A DNA stretch of 64,000 nucleotides from Curtobacterium flaccumfaciens UCD-AKU (GTDB taxonomy: Bacteria > Actinomycetota > Actinomycetes > Actinomycetales > Microbacteriaceae). The position numbers and the translations under genes were made by a program. Below are positions 49,693 through 58,618 of the stretch, in pieces. The stretch spans positions 1 to 64,000 of the forward strand of contig NZ_KB714617.1 of assembly GCF_000349565.1 (NCBI RefSeq). The letters are read 5' to 3'. Every line of letters starts with the position of its first letter. The first letter of the stretch is position 1. The notes beneath the pieces are model-generated. The model was not told the DNA's origin. It saw nothing but the letters and a program-made list of their open reading frames with translations, and made no database searches.

Positions 49693-51248
49693 GCGGCGAG
49701 CAGGTCGGGGCCGCGTCGGTCGAACAGGCGTCCGCCGACGGAGACACCGATGACGAGCACGACGGCACCGACCCCGATGCCCACCAGGAGCGTCAGCACC
49801 GACCACGGCTCCGGACCCTGCACGACGGCGAGCACCGCGAGACAGGCGGCGGGGACCGTGCAGAGCACGATGCCGATCACCATGGAGGCCTGCGCCACCG
49901 TCGCCGTGACGCCGGCGGCCTGCGGCTGCTGGAACGGGTGATCGCCCGGGCGCACCGTCGGGTACGGCATCAGCACCGACAGGACGCTCGACAGCCCGAG
50001 GCCGGACAGCAGTGCACTCGCACTCACACCGATGAGCAGCGGGAACGCCGCCCAGTCGCCGAACAGCCGTGCGGAGAGCGCGGCGCCGGCGACGATCGCG
50101 GGCGCTCCCACGACCAGCACGGGCACGACGCGACCGAGCCGATCGCTCCACCCGGGCGCACCGGAGGCGACGTGCAGCCACACGGCCGTGTTGTCGTAGG
50201 AGACGTCGTTGTGCGGCAGGAACCCGGCGATGAGGGCCATCAGCGGCAGCGGCACGAGCGCGGTCCACTGCCACGGCACCCCGGCGACACCGAGCGGGAT
50301 CACGACGATCGGCACGAGCAGGATGATCAGGTACGACGTGCGGTACCGCGGGTCGCGCACCCAGTAGGTGAGCGCCCGGGCGGCGACGGCGGACACCGGG
50401 GCCGACCCGAAGCGGTCGAACCAGCCGAGGCCCTGGTACCGGCGAGTGCGGGGTCGGTCGTCGACGGTCTCGAGGGCACGGCCGACGAGCGACCACCACG
50501 CCCACGCGAGGAGTGCGACGACGACGACCGCGATCAGGAGCTTCAGGAGGCCGGCACCGACGTGGCCGCTCGCGACCTCGGCCGGCACGGCCCAGGCGGC
50601 GCCCCAGGGGGTCCACCCGGCGACGTCCGCGACGCGCTGCATCTCGGCGCCCTGCGGGTCGAGCCACTCGACGCGCAGCAACAGCGCCACCGTCGGGATC
50701 GAGAGGACGACGATGACGAGGGCCACCAGCCACCCGGCGTCCCGGGAGCGGTCCGGGCCGATCAGCCGCGAACCGACGGTGCAGCACACCCGGATCAGCA
50801 ACGCGCAGGTCGCGACGCCGAGCAGACCACCGACGACCGCGAGCAGTCCGAGCCCGGGGTCACGGGCCCAGGCGACGACCTGACCGGCCGCGACGACGAG
50901 CACACCGATGACGGGGATGCCGACGAGTCCGGCGACCACGAGCCCGATCGCCAGGCGACGTCGCTCGATCCCGAACACGGCGAAGCGCCGCGGGTCGAGC
51001 TGGTCGCTCCGCCCGACGACGAGTGGCACGACCGTGAACCCGAAGGCGATCAGGGTGCCGACGGGCACGACCACGGCGCGTGCGACGTCCGGGTCGGCAT
51101 CGCCGAGCGCGATCGTCCGCGACGCGACGAACACGGCGGCGAGGAGACCGACGAGGCTGGCGAGCACGACGGCGACGGAACGGCGGGCGGTGCCGCGGAC
51201 CTCGCCCGCGAGCAGGTCCGCCCTCAGCCGGAGAAGCTGTGCAACCAT
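49677..51248 (-). CDS. ABC-type exporter permease, large multi-helix protein
   Basis: A 523-residue membrane protein with about twelve hydrophobic helices. It begins with a short basic N-terminus (MVAQLLRLRADLLAGEVRG) and has a soluble loop after the first half (DDRPRTRRYQGLGWFDRFGSAPVSAVAARALTYWVRDPRYR). The doubled length fits a fused-half ABC-2 permease. Its start overlaps the ATPase gene by 25 bases, so they are coupled. The last codons and stop are repeated downstream (49615-49692). The substrate is unknown. Confidence 0.8.
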   Translation of the reverse strand: MVAQLLRLRADLLAGEVRGTARRSVAVVLASLVGLLAAVFVASRTIALGDADPDVARAVVVPVGTLIAFGFTVVPLVVGRSDQLDPRRFAVFGIERRRLAIGLVVAGLVGIPVIGVLVVAAGQVVAWARDPGLGLLAVVGGLLGVATCALLIRVCCTVGSRLIGPDRSRDAGWLVALVIVVLSIPTVALLLRVEWLDPQGAEMQRVADVAGWTPWGAAWAVPAEVASGHVGAGLLKLLIAVVVVALLAWAWWSLVGRALETVDDRPRTRRYQGLGWFDRFGSAPVSAVAARALTYWVRDPRYRTSYLIILLVPIVVIPLGVAGVPWQWTALVPLPLMALIAGFLPHNDVSYDNTAVWLHVASGAPGWSDRLGRVVPVLVVGAPAIVAGAALSARLFGDWAAFPLLIGVSASALLSGLGLSSVLSVLMPYPTVRPGDHPFQQPQAAGVTATVAQASMVIGIVLCTVPAACLAVLAVVQGPEPWSVLTLLVGIGVGAVVLVIGVSVGGRLFDRRGPDLLAAAQRN

Positions 51249-52498
51249 TCCATGCTCTCTGCGACGACACGACCGCCGGCGAGTTCGACGAACTTGTCCT
51301 CGAGGCTCTTGCGGCCGCGGACCTGGGCCATGGTGCCGGACGCCAGGACCTTGCCGCCGACGATGATGGCGACCGAGTCGCAGGTGCGCTGCACGAGCTC
51401 CATCGAGTGGCTCGACAGCACCACGGTGCCGCCGCCCCGGGTGTAGCGGCGCAGGATGTCCGTGATCGTCGCGGCGCTCACCGGGTCGACCGACTCGAAC
51501 GGCTCGTCGAGCACGAGCACCCGCGGTGAGTGGATGAGGGTCGCGGCCAGGGCGATCTTCTTCGCCATGCCGACGGAGTAGTCGGCGACCTGGCGTCCGA
51601 GCGCCTCGCCCAGCCCGAAGGCCTCGGCGAGGTCGGCGCTGCGCTTCCGGGCGGTGGTGCCATCGAGCCCGCGGAGCGTGGCCGAGTAGTACAGCAGCTG
51701 CGCACCGGTCAGCCGGTCGAACAGGCGGAGCCGGTCCGGCAGGACCCCGAGGCTCCGCTTCGCGGCCGTGGGGTCGGCCCACACGTCGTGGTCGAGCACG
51801 GTCACCGAGCCGGCGTCGGGGCGCAGCAGTCCGGTGATCATCGAGAGGGTCGTCGTCTTGCCGGCGCCGTTCGGGCCGACCACGCCGAAGATCGAGCCCT
51901 GCCGGATCTCGAGGTCCACCTCGTCGACGGCCAGGGTCTGTCCGTACCGCTTCACCAGGCCGCTCGCCGCGAGCACCACGGGCTGGAGCGTCTGGGGTTG
52001 CTTCGGCGCGGCGGCGCGGGGTGCACGCTTCTTCACCGCGGGCGAAGCGGCGCTGGTCGCCTGGTCGGCGTCGCCCGTCGCGTCGTCGGCGGCCGTCGGC
52101 GCGGGAGGCTCGGCCTCGGTCCGCGGGGCGGCCTTCGTCGGGCGCTTGGTGCGTCCCTTGCCGCCGCGCGCCTTCGCGGGGCGCGGCGCGGCTGCCGGGG
52201 TCGGGGCGTCTGCCGGGCCCGAAGCCTCGTCGGAGCGGGCGTCCGTCACGCCGTCGGCGCGGGTGCCCGTCGTCTCGACGGTGCTGGCGCCCGTCGTCTC
52301 CCCGGTGCGGGTGACCGTCGTCTCGCCGGTCATCGCGTCATCAGTGGCGGTGTCGTCCGCATCCGTGTCCCCCGTGTCGTCGTCTGCTGCGTCCTCCGCA
52401 GCCGCGGCGGTGTCCGCGTCGTCGGCGTCCCCCGCCTCGGTCATCCAGGCAGCGTCGGCCGTGGCGTACACGTCCTCGTTCTCTGCTCGCGCTGGCAT
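51224..52498 (-). CDS. ABC ATPase with long disordered N-terminal extension
   Basis: A 424-residue ATPase whose first ~170 residues are not ABC domain. Residues 1-100 are acidic and Ala/Thr/Asp-rich; residues 100-170 are Ala/Pro/Lys/Arg-rich, with basic clusters such as ARGGKGRTKRPTKAAPR and KKRAPRAAAPK. The ABC domain has Walker A GPNGAGKTT, a signature region YSVGMAKKIALAATL in place of LSGGQ, Walker B RVLVLDEPFESVD and the switch His in LSSHSMEL. TACGGT lies six bases before ATG 52498. It energises the permease encoded downstream. Confidence 0.88.
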   Translation of the reverse strand: MPARAENEDVYATADAAWMTEAGDADDADTAAAAEDAADDDTGDTDADDTATDDAMTGETTVTRTGETTGASTVETTGTRADGVTDARSDEASGPADAPTPAAAPRPAKARGGKGRTKRPTKAAPRTEAEPPAPTAADDATGDADQATSAASPAVKKRAPRAAAPKQPQTLQPVVLAASGLVKRYGQTLAVDEVDLEIRQGSIFGVVGPNGAGKTTTLSMITGLLRPDAGSVTVLDHDVWADPTAAKRSLGVLPDRLRLFDRLTGAQLLYYSATLRGLDGTTARKRSADLAEAFGLGEALGRQVADYSVGMAKKIALAATLIHSPRVLVLDEPFESVDPVSAATITDILRRYTRGGGTVVLSSHSMELVQRTCDSVAIIVGGKVLASGTMAQVRGRKSLEDKFVELAGGRVVAESMEWLHSFSG

Positions 52499-52795
52499 CG
52501 ACCCACCGTACCAACGCTCTCCGACCGGCGGGGACCGAGTCGGCCAGGGTCACGAATTGAGTACGAAGCGCGCCGACCCGTACCCAGCGAGGGGGTGTTT
52601 CCGTATCATTCACCAGGGCACGAAGGAGTGTTCACCACTTGGAAACCTGCTCCAGCAGGCGATCCCGGCGGCCTCCTCGCAGCGACTTCCACGTCGACGC
52701 GACCGGTTCTCGGGCAACTCGGACGTTGGAAGCGCAGACTCGACGAGGCCCGCCCGTACCCCAGGGTGCGCGGGCGGACACCAGAAGGGACCAGC
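52499..52795 (+). other. Leader and promoter region of the glycopolymer operon
   Basis: The 297-bp gap holds the ATPase -10 box at its left end, an AT-richer stretch with GTATCATTC (near 52604) that may be a -10 for the + strand, then a long leader with AAGGAG and a CCTGCT...AGCAGG hairpin. A TTG-started reading frame from the leader overlaps the next gene; I do not call it. Confidence 0.35.
52505..52510 (-). promoter_or_regulatory. -10 box, leaderless ABC ATPase transcript
   Basis: Minus-strand TACGGT is followed by GGGTCG and the ATG at 52498. Confidence 0.5.
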
Positions 52796-53491
52796 ATGAC
52801 CACGCAGATCGTGATCCTCGCAGCGGGGATGGGCAGCCGGCTCGGCCGCAGCCTGCCGAAGCCGCTCACGGAGCTCAGTGACGGCCGCACCATCATGCAG
52901 CAGCAGTTCGACAACATCCGCGCCGCGTTCGGTTCGAGCGCCCGCGTGACGATCGTCGTCGGCTACAAGTCGGAGCACATCGTCGAGGCCTTCCCCGAAG
53001 CGAACTTCGTCTACAACGAGTCGTACGACTCCACGAACACCTCGAAGAGCCTGCTGCGCGCGCTCAAGGCCACCGGCAAGAGCGGTGTCCTCTGGATGAA
53101 CGGCGACGTGGTCTTCGACCCGATGGCGCTCGTCCGCGCGGCCGACATGATCGACGAAGGCCGTTCCTTCGTCAGCGTCAACACCGACAAGGTCTCCGAC
53201 GAAGAGGTCAAGTACACGGTCGACGCCGAGGGCTTCATCCACAAGCTGTCCAAGCAGGTCGTCGGGGGTCTCGGCGAAGCCGTCGGGATCAACTACGTCT
53301 CCGCGGCCGACAAGCAGGCCCTCATCCGTCAGCTCGGTCGCGTCGACGACCAGGAGTACTTCGAGGGCGGCATCGAAGCTGCCATCGCCGAGGACGGGCT
53401 ACGCTGGACGCCGATCGACATCTCCGACCTGTACGCGGTCGAGATCGACTTCGCCGAGGACCTCGAGCGCGCGAACAACCTGTTCGCCTGA
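52796..53491 (+). CDS. Sugar/alcohol-phosphate nucleotidyltransferase (LicC/IPCT-like)
   Basis: A 231-residue nucleotidyltransferase. The opening VILAAGMGSRLGRSLPKPLTEL is the nucleotide-binding signature, VVGYKSEHIVEAF is the following strand, and YDSTNTSKSLLRAL resembles the YDxxNNxxSL block of LicC-type cytidylyltransferases; WMNGDVVFDP holds the metal-binding Asp. It probably makes a CDP-activated alcohol phosphate (choline, inositol or similar). ATG 52796 has AAGGGA upstream. It heads an operon with the exporter pair and may feed the CDP-alcohol phosphotransferase at 57793-58614. Confidence 0.85.
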   Translation: MTTQIVILAAGMGSRLGRSLPKPLTELSDGRTIMQQQFDNIRAAFGSSARVTIVVGYKSEHIVEAFPEANFVYNESYDSTNTSKSLLRALKATGKSGVLWMNGDVVFDPMALVRAADMIDEGRSFVSVNTDKVSDEEVKYTVDAEGFIHKLSKQVVGGLGEAVGINYVSAADKQALIRQLGRVDDQEYFEGGIEAAIAEDGLRWTPIDISDLYAVEIDFAEDLERANNLFA

Positions 53492-53535
53492 ACCACCCGT
53501 CAGGACCCCTCGGCGGTTCCGCCCGAAGGGAAACC

Positions 53536-54360
53536 GTGACCACAGCGAGTGCGCCGACCGCGCCCGCGGCTGCCGCACCTGCGAGCGCCCGGAGCGCCGG
53601 TCGGCGCTATCGTCAGGCCCTCTGGCTGCTGACCGTCCGCGACCTCCGCGTCCGCTACTCGACGTCAGCGCTCGGCTACGTGTGGTCGATCCTCGACCCG
53701 CTCGTGATGTCGGGGATCTACTGGTTCGTCTTCACGCAGGTCTTCCACCGCGGTTCCGTCGGTGAAGATCCGTACATCGTGTTCCTGCTGTCCGCGCTGC
53801 TGCCGTGGATGTGGTTCACCGGCGGGGTCTCGGACTCCACCCGGGCGTTCATCAAGGAATCGAAGCTCATCCGCTCCACCACCATCCCCCGCACGATCTG
53901 GGTGGCACGGATCGACGCGTCGAAGGGCATCGAGTTCCTGCTGAGCCTGCCGGTCCTGGCGGCCTTCGCGATCGCGACGGGTGCGCACCTGCACTGGCAG
54001 GTCGTGTTCTTCCCGTTGGCGATCGTGCTGCAGTGCGCGCTGGTCTACGGCCTGGGGCTCATCGTCGCGCCGCTCGTGGTCTTCTTCCGCGACCTCGAGC
54101 GGGCCACCAAGCTCGTCCTGCGGTTCCTGTTCTACGCGTCCCCGATCATCTACGGCACCCACGCGCTGCCCTCTGCACTGCGCGACATCGCCGCGGTCAA
54201 CCCGCTCACCGGCATCTTCGGCATGTACCGTGCGGCGTTCTTCCCGGGCCAGCTCGACTGGCTCGAGGTCTGCGCGTCGGTGGTCGTGACCGGCATCGTG
54301 CTCGTGATCGGGTTCGCGGTGTTCCGCCGCAGCGAGCACCGCGTGCTGAAGGAGCTGTGA
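53536..54360 (+). CDS. Polysaccharide/teichoic acid export ABC permease (TagG-like)
   Basis: A 274-residue ABC-2 permease of the TagG/Wzm type. The sequence LLTVRDLRVRYSTSALGYVWSILDPLVMSGIYWFVF and the later FYASPIIYGTHALP motif are typical of wall-polymer exporters. GTG 53536 begins a low-complexity Ala/Thr/Pro N-terminus. Its stop TGA shares a base with the ATPase ATG (TGATG). It moves a lipid-linked polymer across the membrane. Confidence 0.93.
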   Translation: MTTASAPTAPAAAAPASARSAGRRYRQALWLLTVRDLRVRYSTSALGYVWSILDPLVMSGIYWFVFTQVFHRGSVGEDPYIVFLLSALLPWMWFTGGVSDSTRAFIKESKLIRSTTIPRTIWVARIDASKGIEFLLSLPVLAAFAIATGAHLHWQVVFFPLAIVLQCALVYGLGLIVAPLVVFFRDLERATKLVLRFLFYASPIIYGTHALPSALRDIAAVNPLTGIFGMYRAAFFPGQLDWLEVCASVVVTGIVLVIGFAVFRRSEHRVLKEL

Positions 54361-55130
54361 TGACCGCGACCGACCAGACCCGGCGCACCGAGACCGTCGC
54401 ACCGGTCATCTCCGTCCGCGGCGCCGGCATCTGCTTCAAACGCAACCGTCGGGCGAGCCGGAACTTCAAGGACCTGTTCGCCGGGCGTGGACGCCGCAAG
54501 CGCGCCGACGAGTTCTGGGCCCTGCGCAACGTGTCGTTCGACGTCCGCCCGGGCGAGGCGATCGGGGTCGTGGGACGGAACGGCCAGGGCAAGTCGACCC
54601 TGCTGAAGCTGGTGGCCCAGGTCATGTTGCCCGACGAGGGCCGCGTCGACGTGGGCGCCGGCGTCGCGCCGCTCATCGAGATCACCGGTGGGTTCGTCGG
54701 CGACCTCACGGTCCGGGACAACGTGTACCTGACGGCCGGTCTGCACGGCATGTCACGGGCCGAGATCCGCGATGCCTTCGACGAGATCATCGAGTTCGCC
54801 GAGATCGCGGACTTCGTCGACACCCCGTACAAGCACCTGTCGAGCGGCATGAAGGTCCGCATCGCGTTCGCCGTGATCTCCCGGCTCGACGAACCGGTCA
54901 TCCTGGTCGACGAGGTCCTGGCCGTGGGCGACAAGGCCTTCCGCGAGAAGTGCTACAAGCGCATCGAGGAGCTCCTGGCCGGCGGTCGGACGCTGTTCTT
55001 CGTCTCCCACAGCGACAAGGACCTCCGTCGTTTCTGCGATCGCGGGCTCTACCTCGACAAGGGTCGTCTGCAGCTCGACGGCACCATCGAGGCCGCGCTC
55101 GCCCGGTACGCGGCGGACTACGGCTCCTGA
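54360..55130 (+). CDS. Polysaccharide/teichoic acid export ATPase (TagH-like)
   Basis: A 256-residue TagH/Wzt-type ATPase without the C-terminal extension found in many relatives. Walker A is GRNGQGKST, the signature YKHLSSGMKVRIAFA, Walker B PVILVDEVLAVGD and the switch His in FFVSHSDKDLRRF. The NFKDLFAG segment before the domain is typical of this group. It pairs with the permease just upstream. Confidence 0.95.
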   Translation: MTATDQTRRTETVAPVISVRGAGICFKRNRRASRNFKDLFAGRGRRKRADEFWALRNVSFDVRPGEAIGVVGRNGQGKSTLLKLVAQVMLPDEGRVDVGAGVAPLIEITGGFVGDLTVRDNVYLTAGLHGMSRAEIRDAFDEIIEFAEIADFVDTPYKHLSSGMKVRIAFAVISRLDEPVILVDEVLAVGDKAFREKCYKRIEELLAGGRTLFFVSHSDKDLRRFCDRGLYLDKGRLQLDGTIEAALARYAADYGS

Positions 55131-55233
55131 CCGGCCGGGGTACTCCCCCGCACGAACGCGCGCACCGGTGGCCCCCTCCACAGCCCCCGGTCCTCGTGGC
55201 CGCAACCGGGGTCCCGCCGTCGGACCCTCCCCC

Positions 55234-55239
55234 TAACGT
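55234..55239 (+). promoter_or_regulatory. -10 box, leaderless small-protein transcript
   Basis: TAACGT is followed by seven bases (T and six C) and the ATG at 55247. Confidence 0.5.
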
Positions 55240-55246
55240 TCCCCCC

Positions 55247-55549
55247 ATGCACCACCCACCAACCGCGTACGCCGTCCCGTTCGCCGTCGACCGATCGCAC
55301 GCACCGCGCCGGTACGACCTCGTCAACACCGGCTCCGAGCCGGTCGACGGGCTCTCCCTCACCCATCTGGGCAACGGCTACTGCCCACCGCTCGCGGTGC
55401 GTCGCCTCGACCCGGGCCGTTCGCTGTCCCTGGCGGTCTTCGGTGCCGACCCCGAGGACACCGGGGTCGTCATCGTGCGGTGGCGCCGACCCGACCGCTC
55501 CGAGTACCTCTGGCGGATGTCGCTCGTCGGGCCGGGCCTCCAGCCGTGA
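55247..55549 (+). CDS. Small hypothetical protein (100 aa)
   Basis: A 100-residue protein, probably a single beta-sandwich: AYAVPFAVDRSHAPRRYDLVNTGSEPVDGLSLTHLG, then VVIVRWRRPDRSEYLWRMSLVG. There are no signal peptide or membrane helices. It has a leaderless-type promoter. It lies between the exporter operon and the convergent transferase operon. The function is unknown, but the ordered length and composition suggest a real gene. Confidence 0.65.
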   Translation: MHHPPTAYAVPFAVDRSHAPRRYDLVNTGSEPVDGLSLTHLGNGYCPPLAVRRLDPGRSLSLAVFGADPEDTGVVIVRWRRPDRSEYLWRMSLVGPGLQP

Positions 55550-55596
55550 CGCGGCCCGAGCACCCGGCACCGGAGATCCGGGGTGACGACGGAGCG

Positions 55597-56829
55597 TCAG
55601 CGCCCGTCGCGTTCGGCGGCGACGGTCCGCCACCGTTCCAGCAGCCACTCCACGGCGGCGTGGAACCGCTCCGTGGCGGCGCCCGGCGTCGTGTCGCCGA
55701 AGTACCGGGCGACCCAGTGCTGCAGACGTGCGAGCTCCTCGGCGTCGCTCGCAGCGGCGTCGACGCGGGCGATCACCGATGTGGCGTCGGCCGCGGTCAA
55801 CCAGTTCGCGTCGCTCAGGTACCCACGCTCGTCGACGTCGGCCTCGGGCGAGACCGGACGCGTGACGATGAGCGGCTTGCCCACCGCGAGCCGGTCGTAG
55901 ATCATCGCGCTGATGTCGGTGATCGCCACGTCGGCGTCCGCCAGCTGCCAGCCCAGGTCACCACCGTCGTCGTACAGGTGGTGCGCCGCAGGGTCGGCGG
56001 TGTTCGCGGCGCTGATCGCCGCGACGATCCGTACGTGCGCCGCGCGGTACGCCGGGTCGAGCACGCCGCTGCGCGGGTGCGGGCGGTACACCAGACGGTG
56101 TCGGGGCGACGCGAGCACCTGGTCCGCGATGACCGTGCCGTGCGACGCGATCGACCCGTACGCCGCGGCGCCGCGGTCGCCCTCCCACGTCGGGGCGTAG
56201 AGCACGACGGTCCGGTCGTCGTCCGGGTACGGAGCCGCTCCGGCGAAGTGGTCGGCCTGTGGGCGTCCGATCGCGATCGTCCGGGCGTCCAGGTCGTAGT
56301 CCCACAGCGCCTCGGCCAGTCGGTCACGCGCGGCATCGCCCGCGACCAGGGCGTAGTCGTACGCCTTGAACTGGTTCGTGGTCATGTACATCTTGTCGCT
56401 CTCGCCGTGGTTGACGAAGACGTGCCACATCCGCCCGTACCGCATCATCTGGAAGTTGCGGGCGTTCTGGTTGACGTACAGCACTACCTTCGGCGCCTGG
56501 GTGTCGACGAAGTGCTCGAGGTCGACCACCTGCCGGGCGTAGACCGCGGGCACGGGCGACTCGTCGAGCAGCGTCAGCATGGTCCCCGGGCTCCGCGAGA
56601 TGATCGCCACCGGGTGCGTCTTCGCGAGCTCGGCCAGCGGTGCGTACCACTGACGCACCTGGTACATGTTGACCGGGCCGTCGGCGAAGTACACGGCGAT
56701 CTCGATCGAACCGGGCTTCGGCTGCCGCGCGGACGGCAGTCGCTGTGCGAGCTGACGACGGCTCCGGCGTGACGTCAGGAGTCGCTCGGCGAGCCGCAGT
56801 GCGGTCCGTAGGTCGCTGATGATCGACAT
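55597..56829 (-). CDS. CDP-glycerol:glycerophosphate glycerophosphotransferase-like (TagB/F)
   Basis: A 410-residue enzyme of the TagB/TagF family. Motifs include FVNHGESDKMY, YAPTWEGDRGAA, VYRPHPRSGV and DISAMIYDRLAVGKPLI, in the order found in teichoic acid polymerases. It would transfer alcohol-phosphate units from a CDP donor to a lipid-linked or growing polymer. The enzyme acts on the cytoplasmic membrane side. ATG 56829 has GAAGAAG upstream. It is the last gene of the minus-strand operon, 43 bp after the preceding stop. Confidence 0.9.
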   Translation of the reverse strand: MSIISDLRTALRLAERLLTSRRSRRQLAQRLPSARQPKPGSIEIAVYFADGPVNMYQVRQWYAPLAELAKTHPVAIISRSPGTMLTLLDESPVPAVYARQVVDLEHFVDTQAPKVVLYVNQNARNFQMMRYGRMWHVFVNHGESDKMYMTTNQFKAYDYALVAGDAARDRLAEALWDYDLDARTIAIGRPQADHFAGAAPYPDDDRTVVLYAPTWEGDRGAAAYGSIASHGTVIADQVLASPRHRLVYRPHPRSGVLDPAYRAAHVRIVAAISAANTADPAAHHLYDDGGDLGWQLADADVAITDISAMIYDRLAVGKPLIVTRPVSPEADVDERGYLSDANWLTAADATSVIARVDAAASDAEELARLQHWVARYFGDTTPGAATERFHAAVEWLLERWRTVAAERDGR

Positions 56830-56872
56830 GGTGCTTCTTCCGGGTCTGCTCTGGCGGGACGGGGCTGACGGG

Positions 56873-57796
56873 TCAGACGACCGGTGGCCGCCCTGCGATG
56901 GTCATCCGTGCGACTGTGAGCCAGCCCATCGGGCGGGCCGGTCCGCAGTCGGTCGTCCAGCCTTCACGGATCGCTCCGAACCAGGTGGCCAGCCGGCGGG
57001 GATGACGCCACCAACGCGCGACCTGGATCACGGCCCACGACCCGACGTACAGCGGCCGCAGCACCGCCGGCAGGTTCCGGCGAGCGAGCCACACCCGGTT
57101 GCGGGCGTTCAACCGGTAGTACTCGGCGTGCCGTGCCGGGTCGATAGCGGGGTGGTGCGCGACGAGGTCCCCGGCGTACCAGGTCCGTCGCCCGGCGTCC
57201 CAGACGCGCCAGGCGAGCTCGATGCCCTCGTGGGCGTAGAAGTACTCGGCGCCCCAGCCACCGACGACCCGGTACACGTCCATCGGCAGCACGACGGCGC
57301 CTTCCCAGACCGAGAAGACCGGCGACGAGTGGTCCGGTTCGCCCTTGCGGATGCGCGGCACCCACCGGCGCGGGTTCGCGGCGCCCGTGGGGTCGACGAC
57401 CCGTGGTTGCACGAGGCCCAGCGACGGGTCGTGCTCGAACAGCGCGACCGCGTCACGCAGGAACGTCGGCGACGGCACGGATGCGTCGTCGTCGAGGAAG
57501 AACACGTAGTCGCCGTCGACCGCCTCGGCCCCGGCGTTCCGCCCCGCCGGGATCCCGACGTTCTCGGGCAGGGCCAGCGCGCGCACGCCGTCCGGCAGCC
57601 CGGTCGGCGCCCAGCCGTTGCCGACGCAGACGACGTCGAGCTCAACACCCTGCTGCGCGAGCACACTGTCCAGACCGCGGCGCAGGTCGTCCGGCCGGGT
57701 GCCCTGCGACAGGCTCACGACGGCGACGCGCGGTCGTTCGCGGTGCACCACCGCGTGGCGACGGCCGGTGCCGGGGACGGTCGTGCCCTCGGTCAC
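56873..57796 (-). CDS. Family 2 glycosyltransferase
   Basis: A 307-residue GT-A glycosyltransferase. VAVVSLSQGTRPDDLRRGLDSVLAQQGVELDVVCVGNG opens the nucleotide-binding fold, DYVFFLDDDASVPSP holds the metal-binding DxD, and GGWGAEYFYAHEGIELAWRVW is the acceptor-side ED-type motif. The C-terminal part has basic amphipathic segments that may bind membranes. GTG 57796 overlaps the stop of the CDP-alcohol phosphotransferase. It probably adds a sugar to the glycopolymer unit. Confidence 0.9.
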   Translation of the reverse strand: MTEGTTVPGTGRRHAVVHRERPRVAVVSLSQGTRPDDLRRGLDSVLAQQGVELDVVCVGNGWAPTGLPDGVRALALPENVGIPAGRNAGAEAVDGDYVFFLDDDASVPSPTFLRDAVALFEHDPSLGLVQPRVVDPTGAANPRRWVPRIRKGEPDHSSPVFSVWEGAVVLPMDVYRVVGGWGAEYFYAHEGIELAWRVWDAGRRTWYAGDLVAHHPAIDPARHAEYYRLNARNRVWLARRNLPAVLRPLYVGSWAVIQVARWWRHPRRLATWFGAIREGWTTDCGPARPMGWLTVARMTIAGRPPVV

Positions 57797-58614
57797 GCCT
57801 TGACCCGCTTCGACGCGATGATCGCCAGGAAGTGCCCGGCCGTCGCGAGCACGGCCAGCGGCAGCAGTGCACCGACCAGGATCCGGCTGGCCAGCGGGTC
57901 GCCGATCACCAGGGCGACCAGGGCGAAGACGAAGGCGAGCATGCTCAGCTCGACCGAGTGGTACAGACGGTGGAACGGCAGGAACTTCGCCAGTCGGCGG
58001 AGCGAGGCGAGCTTGCGGCCGGACGGCGCGGTGGAGGCGTCCCGCCGGTCGACCAGCTTGTCGAGCCCGGCGTTCGCGCGGGCCACGTGCACCATGTCGT
58101 TGAGGGCCTTGTTCAGCACGATGACCAGGCCGAGTGCGCAGCCGATCGTGGTCCACATCCAGTCCGCGTCGTGGATCGGCCACGTGGCGGCCCGGATGCC
58201 GAACGCGACCGGGATCAACCCCTCGGTCGTGTAGTGCCCGACCTTGTCCAGGAACACACCGGCGGGCGACTTGGTGCCACGCCACCGTGCGACCTCACCG
58301 TCGGAGCAGTCGACGAGCATCTGCAGCTGGCCGAGCACCAGCGCCAGTGCCGCGCCCCAGATGCCCGGGATCAGCAGGGCGGCAGCGACGCTCCACCCGA
58401 CCAGGATCATCAGGCCGGTGACCTGGTTCGCACTGACACGGGTCTTCAGGAGCACCCAGGTCAGGTACGGCGAGACGTCGCGCAGGTACAGCGATGCGGT
58501 CCAGTGCTCGGCGTTGGCGCGCGCACGGACCTCGTCCGGCTGGGCGACGGCGCGGAGTTCGGCGATCGAGGTCGGCCGTGCGGATCCGCGGCCGGTCGTG
58601 GGCTGGTCGGTCAT
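57793..58614 (-). CDS. CDP-alcohol phosphatidyltransferase family protein
   Basis: A 273-residue integral membrane transferase with about six hydrophobic helices. The family signature is present as D102-x2-D105-G106-x2-A109-R110-x8-G119-x3-D123-x3-H127; the final Asp is His. It joins an alcohol phosphate from a CDP donor to an acceptor alcohol. In archaea and some bacteria this domain is fused to a LicC-like nucleotidyltransferase; here a candidate nucleotidyltransferase is separate, at 52796. Start ATG 58614 lies 4 bp after the preceding stop. Confidence 0.9.
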   Translation of the reverse strand: MTDQPTTGRGSARPTSIAELRAVAQPDEVRARANAEHWTASLYLRDVSPYLTWVLLKTRVSANQVTGLMILVGWSVAAALLIPGIWGAALALVLGQLQMLVDCSDGEVARWRGTKSPAGVFLDKVGHYTTEGLIPVAFGIRAATWPIHDADWMWTTIGCALGLVIVLNKALNDMVHVARANAGLDKLVDRRDASTAPSGRKLASLRRLAKFLPFHRLYHSVELSMLAFVFALVALVIGDPLASRILVGALLPLAVLATAGHFLAIIASKRVKA

Positions 58615-58618
58615 TCGG

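Noticed and set aside
49677-50787. Other minus-strand open frame overlapping the large permease
   Set aside because: The shadow translation is Arg/Pro/Ala-rich without helices, whereas the chosen frame gives regular hydrophobic helices.
52639-52881. 80-codon leader peptide ahead of the nucleotidyltransferase
   Set aside because: It overlaps the nucleotidyltransferase start by 86 bases, uses TTG, and has Arg-rich shadow composition, despite a good AAGGAG site.
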